Positions 1 through 5,564 of a DNA stretch of 7,753 nucleotides are shown in pieces. Both the position numbers and the translations under genes were made by a program. The stretch is from Bacteroidales bacterium. Its GTDB lineage: Bacteria > Bacteroidota > Bacteroidia > Bacteroidales > VadinHA17. The notes beneath the pieces are model-generated. The model did no database searches and was not told the origin of the DNA. It worked only from the letters and a program-made list of their open reading frames with translations. The stretch is taken from the NCBI GenBank assembly GCA_020353115.1, contig CP070687.1, forward strand, positions 1,059,092 through 1,066,844, given 5' to 3'. Numbering within the stretch: position 1 is the stretch's first letter; the number at the start of each line of letters is the position of its first letter.

Positions 1-134
1 GTTGAATGAGCTTCCTCCTTATTCCGGTTAAACACGGCAGGATTTTCCAAATCGGCCGGAAAATCTTCCTGGGGGAAAATAACAATCGATGAAGATAAAA
101 ACAAGATGCAAATTTGAACCGCCTTTTGCTTCAT
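1..134 (-). CDS. Secreted GH2-type glycosidase (beta-galactosidase-like), N-terminal fragment
   Basis: This is the first 44 codons of a gene that continues past the left edge of the window. It starts at an ATG whose A is position 134. The product begins MKQKAVQICILFLSSSIVIF, a short basic stretch followed by a hydrophobic core, which reads as a Sec signal peptide, so the enzyme would act in the periplasm or outside the cell. Residues 28-44 contain DLENPAVFNRNKEEAHS. This resembles the 'ENPxVFxxNKEEAHxTF' opening of large GH2 beta-galactosidases in Bacteroidota, where the sugar-binding jelly-roll domain begins. Those family members are about 1000 residues, so catalytic residues lie outside this window and cannot be checked. 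There is no Shine-Dalgarno sequence before the start, only an A-rich leader, as is usual in this phylum. The gene is divergent from the S9 peptidase. The GH2 call rests on about 17 residues. The reading frame and signal peptide are much surer than the family. Confidence 0.62.
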   Translation of the reverse strand, partial: MKQKAVQICILFLSSSIVIFPQEDFPADLENPAVFNRNKEEAHS

Positions 135-474
135 TTTTTTGGAATTAAATTGATAATGAACATGTTTATATTGAATTAGATCGGGTCAGTAAATATAAGA
201 AAAATGTGAAGTTGATGGTTATAAACATCGTTCACTCCATTACTTGTTTCAATAATTAAGTTTTAAGATTAATCGGAATTGTACTATCTTCAGAATGTAC
301 TATTATCTGTTAATACATTATTTACAAGCATTGGAATAGCAAAAGGGAAAATACCGTTTATGGAATGCGACGGCAGGGTGATTCGGGAGTAACAGATCAA
401 GAATAGCATACGTGCCTGAAGTTAATTTTACCTAATAATTATCTAACAACAATTTATGCTTAAAATATTATAAA
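135..474. other. Divergent intergenic region, AT-rich
   Basis: This 340 bp stretch lies between the starts of the GH2-like gene (leftward) and the S9 peptidase (rightward), so it should hold both promoters. I see no reading frame with coding character and no RNA gene. TAATTTTA at 423-430 on the plus strand and TATATTTA at 197-190 on the minus strand each match the Bacteroidota -7 element TAnnTTTG at 7 of 8 positions. Neither has a TTTG about 19 bp upstream, so I do not call them as promoters. A short direct repeat at 280-303 is listed separately. Confidence 0.6.
280..303. repeat. Short direct repeat TGTACTAT x2
   Basis: The 8-mer TGTACTAT occurs at 280-287 and again at 296-303, a 16 bp period, in the middle of the divergent intergenic region. 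A 16 bp spacing does not put the copies on the same helical face, and 8 bp repeats arise by chance in AT-rich DNA. A regulator-binding role is only a possibility. Confidence 0.25.
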
Positions 475-2724
475 ATGAAAAAACGATTCTTTATCCTGTT
501 CATGTTATTATGGGCATATCCATGTCTTTATGCACAACTCACTGTAAAAGACTACCATCTTGCGGATTCCACTGAAAAATTCAGGAATCTGGCTTATTTT
601 ACAAATGTCCGGCCTGCCTGGATAAAGGGTACTTCTTCGTTCTGGTACAGCGTGAATACGCGGAAAGGGGATGAATACTTCCTTGTCGACCGCTCCAGAC
701 TGAAAAAAACAATGCCTTTTGACCAGGAAAAATTATGTAAAAGTATCAATGAAGCTGTAGGAAAGGAATTCAAACCCTATTCCATACCTATGAGGAATCT
801 GACCTTTAGCAAAGATCTTAAGGAAATTGAGTTTGTAATCGATACGGTTAAATGGAAGTGTAATCTGAGAAATTATCAGATAACAATGGTTGAAAAGGTG
901 GAGAGATTCGACCGAAGGGGAGGAAGATATTGGGGAGAAAGCCGGGATGAACTGGGTAACGAACCTGTGATCTCTCCGGACAGCATATGGGTAGCGTTCA
1001 TTAAGAACTACAATGTGTATATCAGACCACGGAACGGCAGGGGCGATGAGCAGCAACTGAGTTTTGACGGATCAGAAGGCGATCTCTATTCATCCTATAT
1101 ATCATGGTCACCCGATTCGAAAAAACTGGCAACCTGTAAAGTCCGCCCACATACAAAACGATTTTTCTATTTTGTGGAATCTTCTCCCGATGACCAGATA
1201 CAACCAAGGCTCCATAAGCGAGAATACCTGAAACCCGGCGATGCCGTATCGATCAGAAGGCCGGTCTTATTCGATGTAACAGAGAAAAAACAAATTGAGG
1301 TGAATTCACAACCATTTGAACATCAGTATGATCTTGGCAGGATTGAATGGAGAAAGGATTCCAGGGCGTATACTTTTGAATTTAACCAGCGTGGACACCA
1401 GGTTTATCAGGTTGTGGAGGTAAATTCGAATACCGGTGAAACCAGGATTCTGGTCGATGAAAAGAGTAAGACTTTCATAGATTACAGCGGGAAGAAAATG
1501 AGGCATGATGTAAATGACGGAGATGAGATTATATGGGCTTCTGAGCGGGACGGTTGGAACCATCTGTACCTATTCGATGGTAATACGGGGAAAGTAAAAA
1601 ACCAGATCACCGCCGGGGAATGGGTAGTAAGGGAGCTGCTCCACGTGGATGACGAAAGCCGAAGTATCATATTTGCAGGCAGTGGAAGAAATCTGAACGA
1701 AGATCCATACCTGGTTCATTATTACAGGATCAATTTTGACGGTTCCGGAATTACCGATTTAACTCCTGAAGAAGCCAGTCATCGTGCTACATTCTCCGAA
1801 GACTGGGCATATTTTGTTGATACCTGGTCCCGTGTGGATCTGCCACCGGTAACCGTTTTAAGAGATGCGTCGGATGGTAAAATTGTGATGGAACTGGAAA
1901 AGGCGGATATATCTGATCTTTTGGATGAGGGCTTCAATATCCCGGAAGTCTTTGTGGCTAAGGGACGTGATGGCAAAACCGACATATGGGGTATTATTTA
2001 CAGACCATCCTCTTTTGATCCGAATCTGAAATACCCGGTAATCGAATACATCTATGCCGGCCCTCATGGTTCGCATGTACCTAAGAATTTCAGGTCTTAC
2101 TATGGTTTTTGCGGCCTGGCCGAACTGGGATTTATTATCGTGCAAATCGATGGTATGGGAACATCCAACCGGTCGAAGGCTTTTCATGATATATGCTGGC
2201 AGAACCTGAAAGATGCCGGTTACCCCGATCGTATTCCCTGGATAAAGGCTGCTGCTGAAAAATATTCATTTATGGATACAAGCAGGGTAGGCATATACGG
2301 CACATCAGCCGGGGGACAGAATTCTATGGGAGCCCTTCTGTTTTATCCGGAATTTTATAAGGTGGCTGTTTCCTCGTGCGGGTGCCATGATAACAGGATG
2401 GATAAGATATGGTGGAATGAACAGTGGATGGGATATCCGGTCGGAACTCATTATGAAGAGAGCTCCAATGTGGTTAATGCCCACAAGCTTAAGGGAAAAT
2501 TACTGTTGTTGGTGGGTGAGATGGACGACAATGTGGATCCGTCGTCAACCATGCAGGTCGTAAATGCACTAATTAAGGCCGGCAAGGAATTTGAACTGGT
2601 GGTTTTGCCTGGAATGAACCATACCAGCGGCGGAAGGTATGGGGAAAGAAAAAGAAGGGATTTCTTTGTGAAAAACCTTCTGGAGTATGATACGCCGGAT
2701 TGGAATACGATAGAAGGGAATTAA
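475..2724 (+). CDS. Exported S9-family serine peptidase (DPP IV-like propeller plus alpha/beta hydrolase)
   Basis: A complete 749-residue protein. Residues 1-20 form a signal peptide (basic MKKR, hydrophobic core, likely cleavage after LYA before Q21), so it acts in the periplasm or at the surface. Residues about 150-460 carry beta-propeller repeats such as ISWSPDSKKLAT (209-220) and ASERDGWNHLYLFDGNTG (355-372), typical of the DPP IV N-terminal domain. Residues about 490-740 are the S9 catalytic domain. It contains YAGPHG (527-532, with Y527 at the oxyanion-stabilising tyrosine position), the nucleophile elbow GTSAGG with Ser611, GEMDDNVD with likely catalytic Asp684, and GMNHTSGG with His716. 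The triad is intact, so activity is expected. The family cleaves peptides, often after proline or as dipeptides from the N-terminus. The double-glutamate motif that anchors the substrate N-terminus in true DPP IV is not retained (EGD at 201-203 lies where EE is expected), so the exact specificity is open. The length is normal for the family. The start is the first ATG before the signal peptide; the leader is AT-rich without a Shine-Dalgarno sequence. The gene stands alone between divergent and convergent neighbours. Confidence 0.93.
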   Translation: MKKRFFILFMLLWAYPCLYAQLTVKDYHLADSTEKFRNLAYFTNVRPAWIKGTSSFWYSVNTRKGDEYFLVDRSRLKKTMPFDQEKLCKSINEAVGKEFKPYSIPMRNLTFSKDLKEIEFVIDTVKWKCNLRNYQITMVEKVERFDRRGGRYWGESRDELGNEPVISPDSIWVAFIKNYNVYIRPRNGRGDEQQLSFDGSEGDLYSSYISWSPDSKKLATCKVRPHTKRFFYFVESSPDDQIQPRLHKREYLKPGDAVSIRRPVLFDVTEKKQIEVNSQPFEHQYDLGRIEWRKDSRAYTFEFNQRGHQVYQVVEVNSNTGETRILVDEKSKTFIDYSGKKMRHDVNDGDEIIWASERDGWNHLYLFDGNTGKVKNQITAGEWVVRELLHVDDESRSIIFAGSGRNLNEDPYLVHYYRINFDGSGITDLTPEEASHRATFSEDWAYFVDTWSRVDLPPVTVLRDASDGKIVMELEKADISDLLDEGFNIPEVFVAKGRDGKTDIWGIIYRPSSFDPNLKYPVIEYIYAGPHGSHVPKNFRSYYGFCGLAELGFIIVQIDGMGTSNRSKAFHDICWQNLKDAGYPDRIPWIKAAAEKYSFMDTSRVGIYGTSAGGQNSMGALLFYPEFYKVAVSSCGCHDNRMDKIWWNEQWMGYPVGTHYEESSNVVNAHKLKGKLLLLVGEMDDNVDPSSTMQVVNALIKAGKEFELVVLPGMNHTSGGRYGERKRRDFFVKNLLEYDTPDWNTIEGN

Positions 2725-2745
2725 ACTCTACAAACAGTGAGTATA

Positions 2746-2783
2746 TATCCCGGAATCATTCCAATCATTCTTCCAATGGGATA
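2746..2783. terminator. Possible stem-loop between convergent genes
   Basis: The gap between the peptidase stop and the end of the creatininase-family gene is 112 bp. In it, TATCCC (2746-2751) pairs with GGGATA (2778-2783) and encloses a smaller interrupted palindrome, GGAAT-C-ATTCC (2752-2762). The position suits a terminator for either convergent transcript. There is no run of T after the stem on either strand and the stem is only 6 bp, so this is a weak call. Confidence 0.2.
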
Positions 2784-2836
2784 GCGATGCTAATGCCAGG
2801 GGTGACGAATTGAGAGAATTTTGAAGTTTGGTCCGG

Positions 2837-3604
2837 CTATTCGTATAAATCATCCAGGTCTGCATGAGCCAGTTCAACCAGGAATTCTGCGATCTTGTGC
2901 GTCACGTCACGGAGGAACTTTTCTCCTTTTTCTGAAGTCGCCTTAACGGGATTTCCCACTCCTGTATCTTCAGAGATCTTTGTCCATTCCCTTTGAGCCC
3001 ATACCCATCCTTCCCGGATGCCCTTAAGCTTGAATTTCTTTGCTTTTCCATTACCCGCCTGCTCGACCGGCAACATTAAATCGGGATCTATAAAAAGGAG
3101 ATTACAGGTTTCCATCTCACCACCATGATCTCCCGGTTCGGCAAAATAAGCTGAATTATCAAGAATCTTCCACCAGTCAAGGGTACAGATAAATATCTCA
3201 GGATACCTTGGCTGTAATTCCCGGATGATCTGTTTGAAATCATTGCCGCCATGTCCGTTTACAATTACCAGCTTCTCAGTCCCCTGGTAATGCAAACTCT
3301 CAATAATATCCTCCAGGACACAAAAATGGGTGGAAGGATTCAGGTTAATTGTATATGGTATATCCAGCTGTCCTGTATTTACTCCGTAAGGCACACAGGG
3401 AAGAACAATGGTTTTTATCCCTTGTTCCCAGCAAATACGCGCAGCCTCTGCTGAAATAAAATCGGATTGGATATTGTCAATTCCGTATGGCAAGTGGTAA
3501 TTGTGTGCCTCAGTAGCTCCCCAGGGAAGAATCGCGATTTCGTATTCATTCTCTTTAACGGTTTTCCAGTTCGTTTCAGACAGGAGGTATGGTTTTGTTT
3601 TCAT
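2837..3604 (-). CDS. Creatininase-family amidohydrolase
   Basis: A complete 255-residue cytoplasmic protein with no signal peptide or membrane segment and a length normal for the creatininase family (PF02633). These enzymes use two metal ions to open cyclic amides or remove small acyl groups; creatininase, the FAPy deformylase ArfB and the mycofactocin protease MftE are known members. The metal-site motifs are all visible: GATEAHNYHLPYGID (29-43, with E32, H34 and D43), NGHGGN (116-121, with H118) and DHGGEMET (159-166, with E163/E165). The fold should therefore be catalytically competent. The substrate cannot be read from the sequence. True creatininase has NGHYEN at the second motif, so this is unlikely to be creatininase itself. 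The start at 3604 follows an A/T-rich leader without a Shine-Dalgarno sequence, and the conserved domain begins soon after it. The gene lies downstream of a URO-D-like gene on the same strand, 278 bp away, and converges on the S9 peptidase. Confidence 0.9.
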   Translation of the reverse strand: MKTKPYLLSETNWKTVKENEYEIAILPWGATEAHNYHLPYGIDNIQSDFISAEAARICWEQGIKTIVLPCVPYGVNTGQLDIPYTINLNPSTHFCVLEDIIESLHYQGTEKLVIVNGHGGNDFKQIIRELQPRYPEIFICTLDWWKILDNSAYFAEPGDHGGEMETCNLLFIDPDLMLPVEQAGNGKAKKFKLKGIREGWVWAQREWTKISEDTGVGNPVKATSEKGEKFLRDVTHKIAEFLVELAHADLDDLYE

Positions 3605-3882
3605 AAATGAACATTATTTTAATCTTCTGTTAGAAATTCTTCAGGAGTCTATCCCGGCCCCCGGTTAAGGTTAGGTAACTGAAAATAGCACTTTGAATGA
3701 CTAACAATTTGATAATGAGTTATTAAATATATTATTTGCAATACCGGGAGTAAAATTAATAGTATGGCTAGAAAAAGCAAACTAATTTGAGACCGGATAT
3801 GGTTTGCTATTAGCTGATTTTTAAAATTAGTTGTAAACCTGCAACATACCCATTTAATGATGTTCAATATTTTCATTAATAT
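3605..3882 (-). other. AT-rich gap between URO-D-like and creatininase-family genes
   Basis: This 278 bp gap separates two same-strand genes and is longer than usual inside an operon. It contains a candidate promoter (3751-3781, minus) and a long putative leader. In that leader CCCGGT (minus strand, near 3747) could pair with ACCGGG (near 3664), which might give a folded 5' region. A 75-codon open frame (3876 to 3649, minus) starts 6 bp after the URO-D-like stop. It encodes one hydrophobic segment but lacks coding character, and the candidate promoter lies inside it, so I do not call it a gene. Confidence 0.4.
3751..3781 (-). promoter_or_regulatory. Candidate Bacteroidota promoter for the creatininase-family gene
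   Basis: On the minus strand, TTTG (3781-3778) is followed after exactly 19 bp by TAATTTTA (3758-3751). The Bacteroidota consensus is TTTG at -33 and TAnnTTTG at -7 with about 19-21 bp between them; here -33 is perfect and -7 matches 7 of 8. Transcription would start near 3745, giving a leader of about 140 nt. If real, the creatininase-family gene can be transcribed independently of the URO-D-like gene. Confidence 0.38.
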
Positions 3883-5007
3883 TCAATATAAACCATCACC
3901 TCTCTTTCGGGAACCTGAATAGGATTCCCTTATGGCATTCACCATAGCCAGGAAATTCTCCATTGGTGTATCAAGCTGGACGTGGTGTGCAGGACCGATT
4001 ATGAGTCCACCATTTTTTCCTAGGGTTTCTATCCTTTCAAACACCTCGTTCATGACGTCTTCGGGTGATCCGAATGGAAGGGTATATTGTTCATCGATAC
4101 TGCCCCAAAAGCAGAGCTTGTCTCCGAATTCTTTCTTTAGCCGGAGCGGATCCATACATCCTGGCTGAACCGGATTCAGAACATCCAGGCCGATCTCAAC
4201 CAGATCCGGAATGATCGGGGAGATATTGCCGTCGGAATGGTAGGCAATTTTGATTTCAGGATTTATGTTTTTAAGATCCTGAATAAAAGCGGCCATTTTG
4301 TCTTTCATAAACCGTTTCCAGTGTTCGGGTGAAATCAGCATGGAACTCTGGCTCCCGACATCATCACCTATCCAGATCATATCCACACCCATCCTGACCA
4401 GCCGCTCGGCCATTTTGAGGTGATAGGTATATGGAATATCGAAAAGACGATCTACCAGTTCGGGATTTATCAGCATGTCAATCATGATCTGTTCATATCC
4501 GCGAAGTGCCCAGGCCTTTTCAAAAATAGTAGTTACCGTCACACCTACGATCCAGTATTCATCTTTGAATTTCTCCAGAACCCGAGCTGTCTCTTCGTAT
4601 AATTCTTTCGGGTTCGGATCAGGGGGCTGATAAGACAATATTACATGATCGCTGGCTAGCGGATGGTATATCATCTCGGTATATACACCTGTACCGAATT
4701 TGGTGTCGTACGGAACGGCTTTCCAGCCGATACCCCATTCGTCTTTGAATTCTTCCCCCGGCTGGTAAATCTGATGGTATGCATTATTCCAGGCAGGTGA
4801 TGTCAGAAGCATATCCTGGTCAAGAATCCTTTCCAGTTCATAAATATTTTTCCCGGTATCCTTATTGAAACTTTCCGGGTATTTTTTCTTTAAATGGCTT
4901 ATTAACCTGGATGCGAATTCGGGGGTATAACTTATCTGCATCGGGCACCGGTCGGGAACGGTATGATCGAGTGCTGTCTGAACTCGCTCTCTGTGTGATA
5001 AAGGCAT
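3883..5007 (-). CDS. URO-D superfamily protein, methyltransferase-like (not HemE)
   Basis: A complete 374-residue cytoplasmic protein of the uroporphyrinogen decarboxylase superfamily (PF01208), a TIM-barrel family. It includes HemE and also corrinoid-linked methyltransferases such as MtaA, MtbA and CmuA. It opens with SHRERVQTALDHTVPDRCP (4-22), a common start of the methyltransferase-like branch. The HemE arginine-rich PxWxMRQAGR motif is absent, which argues against haem synthesis. Further family motifs are GDDVGSQSSMLISPEHW (214-230), YHSDGN (256-261), LNPVQPGCMDP (277-287), FWGSID (300-305) and GPAHHVQLDTP (338-348). In MtaA-type enzymes zinc is held by HxC plus a later Cys. Here the first motif reads H257-S-D259 and the later site offers H341/H342, so the metal site, if present, is different. 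No corrinoid protein or activating gene lies in the window, and the substrate is unknown. The start is the ATG at 5007, 34 bp after a good -7 element, without a Shine-Dalgarno sequence. The creatininase-family gene follows downstream on the same strand. Confidence 0.87.
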   Translation of the reverse strand: MPLSHRERVQTALDHTVPDRCPMQISYTPEFASRLISHLKKKYPESFNKDTGKNIYELERILDQDMLLTSPAWNNAYHQIYQPGEEFKDEWGIGWKAVPYDTKFGTGVYTEMIYHPLASDHVILSYQPPDPNPKELYEETARVLEKFKDEYWIVGVTVTTIFEKAWALRGYEQIMIDMLINPELVDRLFDIPYTYHLKMAERLVRMGVDMIWIGDDVGSQSSMLISPEHWKRFMKDKMAAFIQDLKNINPEIKIAYHSDGNISPIIPDLVEIGLDVLNPVQPGCMDPLRLKKEFGDKLCFWGSIDEQYTLPFGSPEDVMNEVFERIETLGKNGGLIIGPAHHVQLDTPMENFLAMVNAIRESYSGSRKRGDGLY

Positions 5008-5040
5008 GAATCGGAGTATTTACCGGTTGTGATTTATGTT

Positions 5041-5048
5041 CAAATATA
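5041..5048 (-). promoter_or_regulatory. Candidate -7 element for the URO-D-like gene
   Basis: On the minus strand TATATTTG (5048-5041) is a perfect match to the Bacteroidota -7 element TAnnTTTG. It would place the transcription start near 5035, about 28 nt before the ATG at 5007. No TTTG is seen at the expected -33 distance, so support rests on the -7 box and its position. Confidence 0.42.
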
Positions 5049-5150
5049 AAGTATGGAATGATAATTCAGAGGATTTCCACGGTAAATAATTCTGTTTGAT
5101 AACAATTTGTTGTTTACTCACTGGCAAGAATTCAGCTTCACAACTAACCG

Positions 5151-5176
5151 TAAAACGAACCTTCTGGATCGTTTTA
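5151..5176. repeat. Inverted repeat TAAAACGA / TCGTTTTA
   Basis: A perfect 8 bp inverted repeat: TAAAACGA at 5151-5158 and TCGTTTTA at 5169-5176, with a 10 nt centre. It can form a hairpin or bind a dimeric regulator. It is followed at 5180-5191 by a perfect 12 bp palindrome, TCGGAATTCCGA. It is not close to either start codon, so a direct operator role is uncertain. Confidence 0.4.
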
Positions 5177-5226
5177 TCCTCGGAATTCCGATTATCTGAA
5201 AGCGCCAGGTTTTTTCACTCACCAAG

Positions 5227-5359
5227 TGACCCCGGGGTGGCCGGACAGGTGGCTCTACGATTCGCCCGTTTGGCATACACCCACCATGGCAGCAGACCTG
5301 TATTGGATGCATTGGTATGAAAGGAGATTATATTTGTCGGCATAACCTGTCCGGGGTCA
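5227..5359. mobile_element. Possible insertion-sequence remnant or MITE-like segment
   Basis: A 133 bp segment with related ends in opposite orientation. The right end, 5346-5359, reads CCTGTCCGGGGTCA; its complement is TGACCCCGGACAGG. The left end, 5227-5249, begins TGACCCCGG and finishes CCGGACAGG, the same sequence interrupted by 9 extra bases. Inside the left end, GGTGGCTC and CGCCCGTTTGG (5248-5280) resemble from memory the terminal regions downstream of istB in IS21-family elements. There is no transposase frame and no clear target-site duplication (left flank ACCAAG, right flank ACCTTT). The segment is visibly more GC-rich than its flanks. It could instead be a structured non-coding RNA or a chance arrangement. 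Confidence 0.35.
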
Positions 5360-5374
5360 ACCTTTCTATGAAAT

Positions 5375-5389
5375 AAAAGCCTGGCTTTT
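5375..5389. repeat. Palindrome AAAAGCC-T-GGCTTTT
   Basis: A perfect 7 bp inverted repeat with a single central base: AAAAGCC at 5375-5381, T at 5382 and GGCTTTT at 5383-5389. The one-base centre suits a dimeric protein site. As RNA it gives a 6 bp stem with a 3 nt loop ending in a short T run, a weak terminator-like hairpin on either strand. It lies 16 bp outside the segment described at 5227-5359. Confidence 0.35.
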
Positions 5390-5414
5390 GCTTTAAGTAA
5401 GTATTTCAAAGGTC

Positions 5415-5460
5415 AGGCGCAGGCGACGGATCCGAAGTGTTACGATTTGAACATGCGCCT
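5415..5460. repeat. Inverted repeat AGGCGCA / TGCGCCT
   Basis: AGGCGCA at 5415-5421 pairs perfectly with TGCGCCT at 5454-5460, with 32 bp between. The arms are GC-rich in otherwise AT-leaning DNA, about 105-150 bp upstream of the permease start. No function can be assigned. Confidence 0.28.
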
Positions 5461-5529
5461 TCCGGCGTTAAACCGGTCTTTACTATTCCTCCTGTCAGAA
5501 AATGTTATGGTTTTTTTGACCGATGTTTT

Positions 5530-5537
5530 TAAATTTG
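5530..5537 (+). promoter_or_regulatory. Candidate -7 element for the permease gene
   Basis: TAAATTTG is a perfect match to the Bacteroidota -7 element TAnnTTTG. Transcription would start near 5543, about 20 nt before the ATG at 5565. The base run at -33 is ATGG instead of TTTG at 19 bp spacing; a TTTG at 5515-5518 is too close (11 bp). The call rests on the -7 box and its ideal distance from the gene. Confidence 0.48.
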
Positions 5538-5564
5538 TTGTACTGATCTTCAAATACAGCGGTT

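Larger units (their letters stand above)
5008..5564. other. Divergent gene-free region with several short inverted repeats
   Basis: This 557 bp stretch separates the leftward URO-D-like gene from the rightward permease gene. Its outer ends carry the two -7 elements listed here. The middle contains several inverted repeats and a GC-richer segment (5227-5359) bounded by imperfect inverted repeats. Short open frames occur on both strands (for example 5118-5312 minus and 5096-5320 plus). They overlap each other, have no recognisable motifs and are rich in Arg, Pro and Cys in the way of non-coding DNA read in frame. The region is longer than two promoters need and may contain decayed inserted DNA. 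Confidence 0.5.

Noticed and set aside
733..2187. Several minus-strand open frames inside the S9 peptidase gene
   Set aside because: They are antisense to a clear full-length coding sequence with an intact triad, and none shows a protein family motif.
2837..3604. True creatininase or the mycofactocin enzyme MftE
   Set aside because: The second metal motif is NGHGGN instead of the creatininase NGHYEN, and no mycofactocin genes are nearby, so only the family can be named.
3649..3876. 75-codon open frame on the minus strand with one hydrophobic segment
   Set aside because: It is AT-rich with no recognisable family, ends in a low-complexity LPNLNRGPG tail, and a better promoter candidate lies within it. 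Noted as a low-interest finding but not called as a gene.
3883..5007. Haem biosynthesis uroporphyrinogen decarboxylase (hemE)
   Set aside because: The N-terminal arginine-rich HemE substrate motif is absent and the overall motif pattern fits the methyltransferase-like branch.
5096..5409. Overlapping open frames on both strands in the divergent region
   Set aside because: They overlap each other and the inverted-repeat segment, carry no domain motif, and have Arg/Pro/Cys-rich composition typical of chance frames. None resembles a transposase.
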